Positions 1 through 8,571 are shown, counted from the stretch's first letter. The stretch: DNA of 35,678 nucleotides from Burkholderiales bacterium (GCA_947451035.1 CANFXR010000019.1:1-35678); one strand, 5' to 3'. Notes: generated by a model not told the origin, from the sequence alone. Program-made: numbers and translations.

Positions 1-324
1 CTGATCGAACAGGCCCAGCCGCGCCGCCACGGCATCGGCGATGCGGCGATCGGCTGCGGTGGCCAGCACGAGTTTTCGGCCCAGCGACTTCTGCACGCGC
101 AGGTGCTCGAGCAGGCCTTCTCGCAGCGGCAGCAGCTCGGCCGAGAACGCGCAGCGCTCGGCGATGGTGGCCTTGAAGAACGCGCGACCGCGCAGCAGCC
201 ACAGCGGCAGCGCGAACACGTCCCACGGCGAGCGGCGCAGCAGCTGCAAGATGGACTCGAGCAGCGTGTCGGTGGGTGTGAGCGTGCCGTCGAGGTCGAC
301 GACAAGGGGCGGGGCGTTGGACAT
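1..324 (-). CDS. HAD-domain / UbiA prenyltransferase-family protein, N-terminal part only
   Basis: Only the first 108 codons are inside the window; the C-terminal part lies beyond the left edge. The protein starts at an ATG (324) and has the HAD motif I D-L-D-G-T at residues 10-14, with nucleophile Asp10 and acid Asp12, and a motif II-like stretch LATAAD about 85 residues later. A hydrophobic, Trp/Leu-rich cap segment follows motif I. In Burkholderiales this type of N-terminus is usually fused to a membrane UbiA prenyltransferase domain, giving a protein of about 480 residues; that fusion is inferred because the second half is not visible. It is divergent from gspA. A stand-alone HAD phosphatase is the alternative. 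Confidence 0.75.
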   Translation of the reverse strand, partial: MSNAPPLVVDLDGTLTPTDTLLESILQLLRRSPWDVFALPLWLLRGRAFFKATIAERCAFSAELLPLREGLLEHLRVQKSLGRKLVLATAADRRIADAVAARLGLFDQ

Positions 325-354
325 CGGGGACAGGCACCGGGGAGCGCTTGGCAA

Positions 355-377
355 GGGCTCGATTGTCGGTGGAGCCC
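355..377. promoter_or_regulatory. Inverted repeat in the divergent HAD/gspA intergenic region
   Basis: The 106-bp gap between the two divergent genes must hold both promoters. It contains a perfect 6-bp inverted repeat, GGGCTC at 355-360 and GAGCCC at 372-377, with an 11-nt spacer. No convincing -35/-10 pair was found. An operator is possible, but short GC-rich dyads are common by chance in this DNA. Confidence 0.2.
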
Positions 378-430
378 GCTGGTCGCGGCACACGGTATCG
401 CCGGCGTTTCCCGCGGCTATGCTCCCGTGC

Positions 431-1603
431 ATGTACGCCGACTACTTTGGCCTGAAGCAGCCTCCTTTTTCCATCGCGCCGGATCCGCACTACCTCTTCA
501 TGAGCGAGCGGCACCGCGAGGCGCTGGCGCACCTGCTTTACGGGCTGGGCAGCGGTGGCGGGTTCGTGCTGCTCACCGGCGAGATCGGCGCGGGCAAGAC
601 CACGGTGTGTCGCTGCTTCCTCGAGCAGATCCCCAAGCGCTGCAACGTGGCGTACATCTTCAATCCGAAGCTCACCGTGGTCGAGTTGATGCGCTCGGTG
701 TGCGACGAATTCCTGGTGCCGTATCCCGAGCGCGAGCCGGGCACGGCCACCGTGACCGACTACCTCGACCCGCTCAATGCGTTCTTGCTGCGCACCCATG
801 GCGTGGGCCAGAACAACGTGCTCATCATCGACGAGGCGCAAAACCTGTCGGCCGACGTGCTCGAGCAGTTGCGCTTGATGACCAACCTCGAGACCCACGA
901 GCGCAAGTTGCTGCAGATCATCCTGATCGGTCAGCCCGAGCTGCGTGACATGGTGGCGCACCCCGGGCTGCAGCAGCTCGCGCAGCGGGTGATCGCGCGC
1001 TTTCACCTCGAAGCGCTCACCGAGCCCGAGACCGCGCAGTACATCCGCCACCGGCTGGCGGTGGCCGGCATGACCGGGCCGATCCCGTTCCTGGGCGACA
1101 CGCTGCAGCGCATCCACCGCTTGTGCCGCGGCGTGCCGCGGCGCATCAACCTGCTGTGCGACCGCGCGCTGCTCGGCGCCTATGCGTCGGGCAAGGTGGT
1201 GGTCGACCGGGCCATCGTCGACAAGGCCGCGCGCGAGGTGTTCGGCGACAGCGAGGTCAGCGCGTCGATGGCCGGCGCGTCGCGGCGCAAGGCGCTGCGC
1301 GTGGCGCTGGCCGGTGGCCTGGCGATCGGGCTGGCCGTCGGTGCGGCGGCGTTTGCGGGGGCGCCCTGGCTGATGGAACGCCTGCGCGGTCGTGCCGTCA
1401 CGGTGCCCGTCCCCGTGCCGGCGTCGACACCGGCGGCCTCGTCACCGGTGGCCGTGCCGGCGTCTTCGGCGTCATCGCCCGGGTTGGCGGCCAGCGCCGC
1501 CTCGGCCGCATCCGACGTGGCATCTGCGCCGCAATCCGCATCCATCCCGGCATCCGCAAGCGCGCTCACGCCGGCCTTGGCCCCAGCGGGCCGGGTTCAC
1601 TGA
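431..1603 (+). CDS. gspA: GspA/ExeA-family AAA ATPase of type II secretion
   Basis: This 390-residue protein begins MYADYFGL, the characteristic start of ExeA/GspA ATPases. Walker A (GEIGAGKTT) lies at about residues 53-61 and Walker B (VLIIDEAQ) about 80 residues later, followed by sensor regions. A transmembrane helix at about 290-315 (LAGGLAIGLAVGAAAF) leads to an Ala/Pro/Ser-rich C-terminal tail. In Aeromonas, ExeA with ExeB helps the secretin assemble across peptidoglycan; that role is inferred here. The tail lacks an obvious peptidoglycan-binding domain, so this is a short form. An in-frame ATG at 419 is an alternative start; 431 fits the family. No clear Shine-Dalgarno sequence is visible. 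gspB follows after 9 nt, so the two are an operon. Confidence 0.88.
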   Translation: MYADYFGLKQPPFSIAPDPHYLFMSERHREALAHLLYGLGSGGGFVLLTGEIGAGKTTVCRCFLEQIPKRCNVAYIFNPKLTVVELMRSVCDEFLVPYPEREPGTATVTDYLDPLNAFLLRTHGVGQNNVLIIDEAQNLSADVLEQLRLMTNLETHERKLLQIILIGQPELRDMVAHPGLQQLAQRVIARFHLEALTEPETAQYIRHRLAVAGMTGPIPFLGDTLQRIHRLCRGVPRRINLLCDRALLGAYASGKVVVDRAIVDKAAREVFGDSEVSASMAGASRRKALRVALAGGLAIGLAVGAAAFAGAPWLMERLRGRAVTVPVPVPASTPAASSPVAVPASSASSPGLAASAASAASDVASAPQSASIPASASALTPALAPAGRVH

Positions 1604-1612
1604 GCGCCGACC

Positions 1613-2356
1613 ATGTCGTACATCCTCGATGCGCTCAAGCGCGCTGAATCCGAACGCAGCCGCGGCGAGATCCCGGGTCTGAATGCGCAGCCGATGGGGC
1701 TGTCATCCGCCGATGCCGGCGCGCCCGCGAGCCCCCTGCGGGTTGCCGCCGTGGCCGCAGGCATCGTGCTGGTCCTGGGCGCTGCGGTGTGGTGGTGGTC
1801 GGGCGGCGCGAGCGCGCCGCTGACCACCGAAGCCATGCCGCCGGCGGCCGCGCTGCCGATCCCTGCGCCCCTGGCGGGGGCACCCGCCGCCGTGCCGCCG
1901 CCCGCCTGGGCGCCGGTGCCGCAGGTGAGCAGCGCGCCACCGGCCGTCGTGGTCGAGGCGGTGCACCCCGCCGCCGCGCCGGTGGCCCGCGCGCAACTGC
2001 GCGTGCCGCCCCGATCGCCGTCGGGTGCGGTGGCGAATTCGACGTCGCGCAGCAAGCCGCCGGCGGCTCGCCTCGACCCGCCGCCGTTCAGCGCTTCAGG
2101 CGGGCCGCCGGCACCGGACGCCGACTCACGCGTGTACGCCATGAACGAACTGCCGGTCGATATCCGCGGCGCCTTGCCGGCGCTGGTGGTGGGCGGCGCG
2201 AGCCACTCCGAGCACGCGGCCAGCCGCATGCTGATCCTCAACGGGCAGATCTATCACGAGGGCGACCGGCTCACGGCCGAGCTCACGCTGCAGCAAATCC
2301 AGTTGCGCTCGGCGGTGCTGAGCTTTCGCGGCTACCGCTTCGGCATCAGCTACTGA
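1613..2356 (+). CDS. gspB: GspB/ExeB/PulB-type general secretion protein B
   Basis: The protein has 247 residues. The N-terminus (MSYILDALKRAESER) is the hallmark of GspB proteins. One transmembrane segment follows at about 42-62, then a long Ala/Pro-rich periplasmic linker (about 65-175), then a conserved C-terminal GspB domain of about 70 residues ending in a stretch with the pattern LxxIQLRSAVLSFRGYRF. It should anchor in the inner membrane and work with GspA in secretin assembly. The gene is 9 nt downstream of gspA and ends 7 nt from the stop codon of the convergent gene at 2364. The other gsp genes are not in the window, so this is an outlying pair. Confidence 0.88.
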   Translation: MSYILDALKRAESERSRGEIPGLNAQPMGLSSADAGAPASPLRVAAVAAGIVLVLGAAVWWWSGGASAPLTTEAMPPAAALPIPAPLAGAPAAVPPPAWAPVPQVSSAPPAVVVEAVHPAAAPVARAQLRVPPRSPSGAVANSTSRSKPPAARLDPPPFSASGGPPAPDADSRVYAMNELPVDIRGALPALVVGGASHSEHAASRMLILNGQIYHEGDRLTAELTLQQIQLRSAVLSFRGYRFGISY

Positions 2357-2363
2357 GGGTTGA

Positions 2364-3260
2364 TCACAGCAGGCTGACCAGCCCCTTGCCGGCGGCCTTC
2401 GAGGCGCACATCGCCGCGTCGACGCGCGCCAGCAACTGCTCTGCCGATTCGGCGTTGCCGCGGAAATGGGCCACACCGATGCTGGCCGACACGCGCAGCG
2501 GCTGGCCTTTGAACAGCACCGGTTCGGTGATGGCCGCCAGGATGGCCTGCCCGACCGCCGTGGCGTCATCCAGATGAGCCAGGTTGCCCAGCAGCACCGC
2601 GAATTCGTCGCCGCCCAGGCGTGCGGCGGTGTCGCTCGCCCGCACGGCGTTACCGATGCGCTGCGCCACGGCGCAAAGCACCGCATCACCCGCCGTTTGG
2701 CCGTGGGTGTCGTTGACCTGCTTGAACAGGTCCAGCTCGATGAACAGCAGCGCGCTCAGGGTGCGATGCCGGTGCGAATCGGCGATGGCGGTTTGCAGCC
2801 GCTCGAGCAAGATGGCGCGCTTGGGCAGTCCGGTCAGGTCGTCGAGCTGCCACCGGTCGAGCAGCGCGAGTTCGGCCTGCTTGCGCCGCGCTGCAAACGC
2901 AATGCAGCGGCTCAGCGAGGCCGCGTCGAACTGGCCCTTGAGCAGGAAATCCCGGGCACCGGCGGCCACCGCGGCGGTGCCGACGTCGTTGTTTCCGTTG
3001 CCGGTGAGCACCACGACCGGCACGCGGTGATGCAGCCGGGTCATCTCGAGCAGCGTGTCCAGCCCCTGGCTGTCGGGCAGCCCCAGATCGAGCAGCACGA
3101 TCGCGCATTGCGGCTCGGCGCCCAGCATGGTCAGCGCCGCCGTGGCGGTCTGCACCCAGCGCAGCGGCGGCAGGCTCGTGGCGCTCAGCTCACTGAGCAT
3201 CAGCCCGATCAGCCGCGCCTCGCCCGGGTTGTCTTCCACGATCAGCATGTAGCCCGGCAT
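2364..3260 (-). CDS. Receiver-GGDEF response regulator (diguanylate cyclase)
   Basis: The 298-residue protein has a receiver domain (about 1-122; acidic residues E9 and D10, phospho-acceptor Asp58 in LLDLGLPDS, Lys108) followed by a GGDEF domain (about 137-298). The active-site motif GGDEF is at 216-220, and the product-inhibition I-site R-x-x-D is intact at 207-210, exactly 5 residues upstream. In the metal-binding motif the usual D-L-D reads E-L-D, a conservative but uncommon change. Phosphorylation is expected to drive c-di-GMP synthesis. This is the last gene of a minus-strand signalling operon, 26 nt after the receiver-kinase gene. The ATG at 3260 is preferred; GTG at 3272 and ATG at 3248 are alternatives. 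Confidence 0.88.
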   Translation of the reverse strand: MPGYMLIVEDNPGEARLIGLMLSELSATSLPPLRWVQTATAALTMLGAEPQCAIVLLDLGLPDSQGLDTLLEMTRLHHRVPVVVLTGNGNNDVGTAAVAAGARDFLLKGQFDAASLSRCIAFAARRKQAELALLDRWQLDDLTGLPKRAILLERLQTAIADSHRHRTLSALLFIELDLFKQVNDTHGQTAGDAVLCAVAQRIGNAVRASDTAARLGGDEFAVLLGNLAHLDDATAVGQAILAAITEPVLFKGQPLRVSASIGVAHFRGNAESAEQLLARVDAAMCASKAAGKGLVSLL

Positions 3261-3286
3261 CGGCACAGGCACGCTTTCGATCGGGC

Positions 3287-4831
3287 TCAGCAAAGTTGCC
3301 GGCCCTGTGGCGAGCGCTCGAGCGTGAAGCGAAAGGTCGTGGCCACGCCCGGCTGGCACTCGGCCCAGACCTCGCCGCCATGCAGCGCGACGATGCGCTT
3401 GACGGTGCCCAGCCCCAGCCCGTTGCCGGCGCGTGCGCGCGACGACAGCCGGCGCTGGAACGGCTCGAACAGCAGGCTGGCGCCGCCCGGCTCGAAGCCC
3501 AGGCCGTTGTCGCGAACGAAGTAGGTCGCCACCCCACGCGCCGGCGCGTCTTCCTGGCCGAATTCGATGACCGCTGGCGAGGCCTTGGACGAGTGCTTCC
3601 AGGCGTTGTCGAGCAGGTTTTCGAGCACCGTGGTGACCAGCGCGAGATCGCCCCAGGCCTGCAGTCCCGGCGCAATGACCCAGCGCACAGCGCGCTGCGG
3701 CGTCGCGTCACTCAGCCGCATGGCGATCGCCTGCGCCATGGCCGACAGATCCAGTTCGTCACGCAGCGGCACCTGCGGGTTCAAACCTGTCATCGACATC
3801 AGTCCCGACAGCAACTCGTCCATGTCGAGCGCGCTTTGCTCGAGCGAGTCCAGCCGGCTGTGGGCCTTGGCGGGCAGGGAGTTTGGCTCGTCGGTGCGCA
3901 TCAGCCGGGTCATGCCGATGATGCCGTGCAGCGGGTCGCGCAGGTCGTGAGCCAGGGCGCCGTGGATCGTGTGCAACTCGGCGGTGGCCGACTCCAGCAT
4001 CGCGGAGCGTCTGACGGCGCGACATTCCAGTTCGTACTTGACCTGGCGCACGCTGTCCTCGTCGAGCTTGCGCAAGGTGATGTCGGTCAGGATCAGCACC
4101 GTCTCGGGCGTTGCGTCGTCGTGCAGCAGGTAGCTGCCGGCGGCAGCCACCACCCAGCAGCGCGCACCGTCCGGGCGCAGCAGACCGAGCTCGCAACTCG
4201 AGCGACGACCCATCGGGGTGCCCAGCAGCGTTTGCGCGGCGCTGTGGTCGGCCGGTCGCACCAGATCCAGGAACGCGACGGGCCGGTTGCCGGGCGTGCT
4301 TCCCGTGCCATCGGCGGGCAGGCCCAGCATCTGGCTGGCCCAGGCGTTGAGATAGAGCACGCGGCCCTGGCTGTCGAGCTGCAACACACCTTCGCCGGCA
4401 GCGTCGACCAGTGCGCGCATGCGCGATTCGCTCTCGCGCATGCCTTGCCGTTGCTTGCTGCGTTCGATGGCGTGGCGCATGGCGCGCACCAGCGTCACGC
4501 TGTTGGCCTGCTGCTTGGGGAGGTATTCCTCGGCGCCCACGCGCAGCGCTTCGGCCGCCTGTTCGTCGTCGTCCTCGCCGGTCAGGATCAGCACCGGCGT
4601 GTCGGGTGCTTGCCGGTGCACCGCGAAATACCCCTGCAGCCCGTGGCTGTCAGGCAGGCCCAGATCGAGCAGCACCAGATCGACCGGCTCGCGGCGCAGC
4701 ACATCGAGCCCGGCGGCCAGCGTGGGCGCTTGCAGCATGGCGCCATGGGGGCCGAATCGACCGCTCAGGTGATCGCTGACCAGCCGGGCGTCGCCCAGGT
4801 TGTCTTCGATCAGCAGCACGGAATTGAACAT
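3287..4831 (-). CDS. Receiver-PAS-histidine kinase
   Basis: The protein has 514 residues and no signal peptide or membrane segment, so it should be cytoplasmic. Domains in order: receiver (about 1-122, Asp56 in VLLDLGLPDSHG, Lys106), PAS (about 135-255), and a HisKA-type dimerisation domain with H295 in ALAHDLRDPLHG. The HATPase domain follows, with N-box NLLDNAWKH, G1 box DNGLGFEP and G2 box NGLGLGTVKR. The layout suggests an intermediate in a phosphorelay: input through the receiver, output through H295. The start is an ATG; an in-frame TTG four codons upstream is less likely. It lies 34 nt after the lone receiver and 26 nt before the receiver-GGDEF gene, in the same transcription unit. Confidence 0.87.
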   Translation of the reverse strand: MFNSVLLIEDNLGDARLVSDHLSGRFGPHGAMLQAPTLAAGLDVLRREPVDLVLLDLGLPDSHGLQGYFAVHRQAPDTPVLILTGEDDDEQAAEALRVGAEEYLPKQQANSVTLVRAMRHAIERSKQRQGMRESESRMRALVDAAGEGVLQLDSQGRVLYLNAWASQMLGLPADGTGSTPGNRPVAFLDLVRPADHSAAQTLLGTPMGRRSSCELGLLRPDGARCWVVAAAGSYLLHDDATPETVLILTDITLRKLDEDSVRQVKYELECRAVRRSAMLESATAELHTIHGALAHDLRDPLHGIIGMTRLMRTDEPNSLPAKAHSRLDSLEQSALDMDELLSGLMSMTGLNPQVPLRDELDLSAMAQAIAMRLSDATPQRAVRWVIAPGLQAWGDLALVTTVLENLLDNAWKHSSKASPAVIEFGQEDAPARGVATYFVRDNGLGFEPGGASLLFEPFQRRLSSRARAGNGLGLGTVKRIVALHGGEVWAECQPGVATTFRFTLERSPQGRQLC

Positions 4832-4865
4832 GGGTGTGCCCAAGGTTGCGTTGGGGGGCGGCGGG

Positions 4866-5291
4866 TCAGACCATCTTGCTGGGCAGCAGCACGGCGCCGA
4901 CCCAGTAGGTGTTGATCGAGGCGACCAGCGCCACGAACTGCGAGAACTGCGTCGGCTTGGCGACGTAGGCGTTGGCGTGCGCGCGGTAGGCGTCCATCAC
5001 GTCGGCTTTGGCCGACGACGAGCTGAGCACGATGACCGGGATGTGCTGCAGCCGTGGGTCGGTCTTGATCTCGACCAGGATCTCCTGCCCGTGCACGCCG
5101 GGAAGGTTCAGGTCGAGCAAGATCAGGTCGGGCGCGCATGCCGGATCGACGGCCACCTCATCGCGCAGGAACTTCAGCGCGGTGGCACCCGAGTTCATCC
5201 AGTTGAGCTTGCACGCCAGCTTGGCTTCGACCAGGGCTTCGTGAACCAGCCGCGCATCGGCGGGGTTGTCTTCAATGAGCAGGAGGTGCAT
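4866..5291 (-). CDS. Single-domain response regulator (Rcp1-like receiver)
   Basis: This 141-residue protein is a receiver domain with no output domain. E7 and D8 form the acidic pocket, Asp60 (LLLDLNLPG) is the phospho-acceptor, the Ser run at 90-93 supplies the switch hydroxyl, and Lys112 precedes a proline (AKPTQF). The LLDLNLPGxxGQEIL pattern matches the Rcp1-like receivers that pair with kinases carrying an ASHDLQEPLR H-box. The gene directly upstream encodes such a kinase. Its ATG is 2 nt beyond the kinase stop codon (TGA-CC-ATG) and lacks a ribosome-binding site of its own, so translation is probably coupled. It probably shuttles phosphate from that kinase. Confidence 0.88.
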   Translation of the reverse strand: MHLLLIEDNPADARLVHEALVEAKLACKLNWMNSGATALKFLRDEVAVDPACAPDLILLDLNLPGVHGQEILVEIKTDPRLQHIPVIVLSSSSAKADVMDAYRAHANAYVAKPTQFSQFVALVASINTYWVGAVLLPSKMV

Positions 5292-5293
5292 GG

Positions 5294-7510
5294 TCAGGCG
5301 GCGGCCGGCGTCGCGAGCGACATCGTTGGGGGTGCCGCAGTATCGGGCAAGGTGAACGAGAAGGTGGAGCCCTGGCCCGGGGTCGATTCGACCGTGATGC
5401 GCCCGCCGTGGCGCTCGACCACCCGCTTGCAGATCGACAGGCCGATGCCGGTGCCCGGGTGCTCCGAGCGCAGGTGCAATCGCTGGAAGATCACGAAGAT
5501 GCGATCGAAGTGCCGCGGCTCGATACCGATGCCGTTGTCGCGCACGCTGATGCGCCACAAACCCCGCTCATGCGCGGCACTCACGTGCACCGCAGGGGCC
5601 GCACCGGCGCAGAACTTCACCGCATTGCCGACCAGGTTGGTGAGCAGCTGGCCGAGTTGCCCGCGGTCGCCCATCACGGTGGGCAAGGTGTCGTGGGTGA
5701 CCACCGCGCCGGTTTTCTGCAGGCTGTCGCTCAACTGGTCGAGGGTGTCGCCCAGCACGCTCTCGAGCATCACGGGTTCCAGCGGCTTAGCCTGGCTGTC
5801 CAGTCGCGCCAGGCTCAGCAGGTCGCGCACCAACTCATGGGCGCGTTGCCCGCCATCGACCATGAAACCCAGGAACTCGAGCCCCTCGGCATCGAGCTGA
5901 GCCGCCTTGCGCTGCATCATCAGCTGGCCGAACATGTTGACCATGCGCAGCGGCTCTTGCAGGTCGTGCGAGGCGACATAGGCAAAGCGCTCGAGGTCCT
6001 CGTTGGAGCGCGCCAGCGCGACGGTCTTTTCGGCCAGCGCCTGATCGACCATGCGCCGGTCGGTGATGTCTTCGATCACGCCGATGCCGCATTCGATGAC
6101 GCCGTCGCGGCGCAGCATCGAGATGTGGGCGCGCACCCAGATGACGCTGCCATCGGGACGCAGGTAACGGTGTTCGCTGACCAGGGGATCGCGCTTCATC
6201 ATCGCGATCTTCCACAGCGCGCGCACCCGGCCCTGGTCCTCGGGGTGGACCAGCTGGCCCAGGGTTGTCTTGAGCGCTTGCGCCTCGGTGCGTCCGGTGA
6301 TGCGCAGCCATGCCGGGTTGACGAAGGTCAGGACGCCATCGGGCGAGCGCGTGAAGATGCCCACCGGAGACGCATCCATCACCATGCGCAGCCGATCTTC
6401 CGAGCGCCGCAGCTCGGTGATGTCGGTCTTCATCGAGAACACGCCGCTTACCCGGTGCGCAGCGTCAAATTCCGGCACGTAGCTCACGCGCATCACATGG
6501 CTTTGGATACCGCGCGTGAGCATGGCCTCGAACACCACCTTTTCGCCCGCCAGCGCGCGTTCGAGGTACGGCTGCAGTTCCGCGTACTCCGACTTGCCAT
6601 GCACCGCCTCCACGCTGTGGCCCACAAGGTCGCCACTGACGCGGTGGTCCCACTCGAGGTAGGCGCGGTTGACCAGTTCGTAGCGCTGGTCGACGCCGAT
6701 GTGCGCGATCAGTGCGGGCACGTTGTCGAGCACCAGCGCGAGCTGTTGCCGAACGCTCCGGTGCTCGGCGGCCTCGTGCTTCAGTTGAGCGTTCGTGAGC
6801 AGCAGCGCATCGGCCATGCCATCGAACGCGCGCGAGGCATCGCCCACCTCGTTGACAGCCACGCTGTTCATCCTCGGCGTGGGTTCACCCAGCTCGAGCG
6901 CGGTGGCGGCGGTTTGCAGTTGTGCGAGCGGCCGCAGCAAGTCCCGCCGGATCACCCACGCGAGCGCGCAGCACACCAGCAGCAGCACGGTCGGCCCGCC
7001 GAGCACGATGGTGCCGAGCGCTTGCTGCTGCTGCCTTTGCGCGATGCCGATCTTCGTGGCCCACGCGTAGCGCAGTTCGGCCATCTCCTGCGACTGAGCC
7101 GCGAGCCGCTCGAGCAGCAGGCTGCGCCGTCGCTGCGTGAACGGGCTGTCGTCGTCGAGGGCGGTCTCCTCGAGGCGGCTGAACAGCGGATCCAGTTGCG
7201 CGATGTGCTCGCGCAAGGCGAGCAGCTCCGGCTCCGCAGTCGTGCTGGCAGCCATGGAAGCCCCGATGGTCTTGAGCAGACTGGCGTGGACCTGGTGCCA
7301 CTGGGCGGCCGGTTGGGCATCGAAGTTCAGGTTGTATTGCTGCGTCAGCACCAGCAAGGAGGTCACGTCGCGGGCCACCACACGGCTGTCTTGCTGCGCT
7401 TGCAAGGTGCGCTGGCCGCCAGCGGCGATGTGGGCCAGCAGGGTGGCAATCACCACCATCGAGCCCAACGCGATGGCCACGGCGATGAGGGATTGGGTAC
7501 GGATGCGCAT
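5294..7510 (-). CDS. Membrane sensor histidine kinase, HAMP-PAS-PAS-HisKA-HATPase
   Basis: The protein has 738 residues. A first transmembrane helix (about 6-28) and a second (about 168-192) flank a periplasmic helical sensor domain of about 140 residues. A HAMP-like linker follows, then two PAS domains (about 250-370 and 375-490), with a PAC-type segment DGSVIWVRAHISML. The H-box is ASHDLQEPLR with His515. The ATPase domain has N-box NLVGNAVKF, DNGIGIEP and GTGIGLSICKR. The frame stays open upstream to 8509, but that region is the substrate-binding-protein gene, so the ATG at 7510 is the start. It follows that gene's stop codon by 5 nt. The periplasmic domain is the likely docking site for the neighbouring binding protein (inference). 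Confidence 0.88.
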   Translation of the reverse strand: MRIRTQSLIAVAIALGSMVVIATLLAHIAAGGQRTLQAQQDSRVVARDVTSLLVLTQQYNLNFDAQPAAQWHQVHASLLKTIGASMAASTTAEPELLALREHIAQLDPLFSRLEETALDDDSPFTQRRRSLLLERLAAQSQEMAELRYAWATKIGIAQRQQQQALGTIVLGGPTVLLLVCCALAWVIRRDLLRPLAQLQTAATALELGEPTPRMNSVAVNEVGDASRAFDGMADALLLTNAQLKHEAAEHRSVRQQLALVLDNVPALIAHIGVDQRYELVNRAYLEWDHRVSGDLVGHSVEAVHGKSEYAELQPYLERALAGEKVVFEAMLTRGIQSHVMRVSYVPEFDAAHRVSGVFSMKTDITELRRSEDRLRMVMDASPVGIFTRSPDGVLTFVNPAWLRITGRTEAQALKTTLGQLVHPEDQGRVRALWKIAMMKRDPLVSEHRYLRPDGSVIWVRAHISMLRRDGVIECGIGVIEDITDRRMVDQALAEKTVALARSNEDLERFAYVASHDLQEPLRMVNMFGQLMMQRKAAQLDAEGLEFLGFMVDGGQRAHELVRDLLSLARLDSQAKPLEPVMLESVLGDTLDQLSDSLQKTGAVVTHDTLPTVMGDRGQLGQLLTNLVGNAVKFCAGAAPAVHVSAAHERGLWRISVRDNGIGIEPRHFDRIFVIFQRLHLRSEHPGTGIGLSICKRVVERHGGRITVESTPGQGSTFSFTLPDTAAPPTMSLATPAAA

Positions 7511-7515
7511 GGCTT

Positions 7516-8571
7516 CTAGCGGGCCGGCGGCACGGCGCCGTGCGGCTGCGATGGCGTGTCGAACAGGGTCACGCTGTCGGGCAATGCCTTGCGCAGCGGG
7601 GCCGTGACCACCAGATCCTGGCCGCGGGGCCGTTCGCCAGTCGCGCTGGCGAGGCCTTCGCGCTCGGCCCAGCGGGCCTCGACATCGATCGACGTGACCA
7701 GCGACTGGCTGAGTGACAGCGCGTAGCGGTAATCGCTCCAGGTGTCGGCGATGTACGACGGGTCCACGCCCAGCCGGGCCTTGAGGATGGCCTGGGCCTG
7801 CTCGGGGTGTTCGGCGATGAAGGCCATGGCGCGTTCGATGGCCTGGAGCACCTTGACGTGTGCTGCCTCGTTTTCGACCAGCGGCCCACGCGCAGCGACC
7901 AGATTGAAGCGCGAGGTGTAGATCGGGACGTTGGGCAGCAAGTCGCCTTGCTTGCCCAGCGCCCTGAGCGCCTCGTGCGCATAGGGCTCCCAGATCACCA
8001 CGGCGTCGACGGTTCCGGCCACCAGCGCTGCTCCCACTTTCTCGGCCGGCAGGTACTGCCTGGCCACCCGTGCGGGGTCCACGCCGATCATCACCAGCGC
8101 GTTGTCGAGGTAGTACAGCGCGTTGGAATTCGCAACCGTCGCCACCCGCTTGGCCACCAGTTGCTGAGCCGACCGGATGCCGCTGGCCTTGCGCACGACG
8201 ATCTTCAGGCCCGTTGTCGAGCTGGCCAGCGTGGCGAAGATGGCGAGGTCCGGCCGGGTGAACGCATTGAACAGGACGGCGGCCTCGGATGCCGTGGCGA
8301 TTTGCACCTGCCCCTGATTCAGCGCCGACAGGCACGCCGCCCCCGAGGGGTACTCCCGCGTGACCACGTCCACCCCTGCGGCGTGAAAGTAGTTCTGCGC
8401 CTCGGCCACGTAGATGGGCAGCGACTGCGCGGTCCGCGCGGTGCCGATCAGCAGCGTTTGCGCCATGACGGCCTGACAGCCGATGGCCAGCAGCACGCCC
8501 GCGAGCCACGCGAACACGCGGTGGTCCCGGCGGGGTACGTGCTCGGCGGCTGTCGGGAAAGTCTGTCTCAT
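7516..8571 (-). CDS. ABC-type periplasmic substrate-binding protein (NMT1/SsuA-like)
   Basis: The protein has 351 residues. A cleavable signal peptide (about 1-37; hydrophobic core WLAGVLLAIG, likely cleavage after VMA) precedes a two-lobed binding protein of the NMT1/THI5/SsuA kind. Typical motifs are LPIYVAEAQNYF near the N-terminus, GAACLSALNQGQVQIATASEAAVLFNAF-type helix-strand elements, and VDAVVIWEPYA in the second lobe. This family binds sulfonates, taurine, nitrate or pyrimidine precursors; the ligand cannot be read from sequence. No permease or ATPase gene is adjacent. The next gene, 5 nt away, is a sensor kinase, so a sensing rather than transport role is likely. The ATG at 8571 is chosen over an in-frame TTG at 8583. 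Confidence 0.85.
   Translation of the reverse strand: MRQTFPTAAEHVPRRDHRVFAWLAGVLLAIGCQAVMAQTLLIGTARTAQSLPIYVAEAQNYFHAAGVDVVTREYPSGAACLSALNQGQVQIATASEAAVLFNAFTRPDLAIFATLASSTTGLKIVVRKASGIRSAQQLVAKRVATVANSNALYYLDNALVMIGVDPARVARQYLPAEKVGAALVAGTVDAVVIWEPYAHEALRALGKQGDLLPNVPIYTSRFNLVAARGPLVENEAAHVKVLQAIERAMAFIAEHPEQAQAILKARLGVDPSYIADTWSDYRYALSLSQSLVTSIDVEARWAEREGLASATGERPRGQDLVVTAPLRKALPDSVTLFDTPSQPHGAVPPAR

Noticed and set aside
5408-7519. A 703-codon open frame antisense to the sensor kinase
   Set aside because: Composition is biased to His, Gln, Val and Arg with no domain, and the minus strand encodes a complete kinase.
7511-8509. Possible N-terminal extension of the sensor kinase to 1071 residues
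   Set aside because: The extra 333 codons are Arg/Gly-rich and lie over the binding-protein gene in another frame; the ATG at 7510 begins a normal transmembrane helix.
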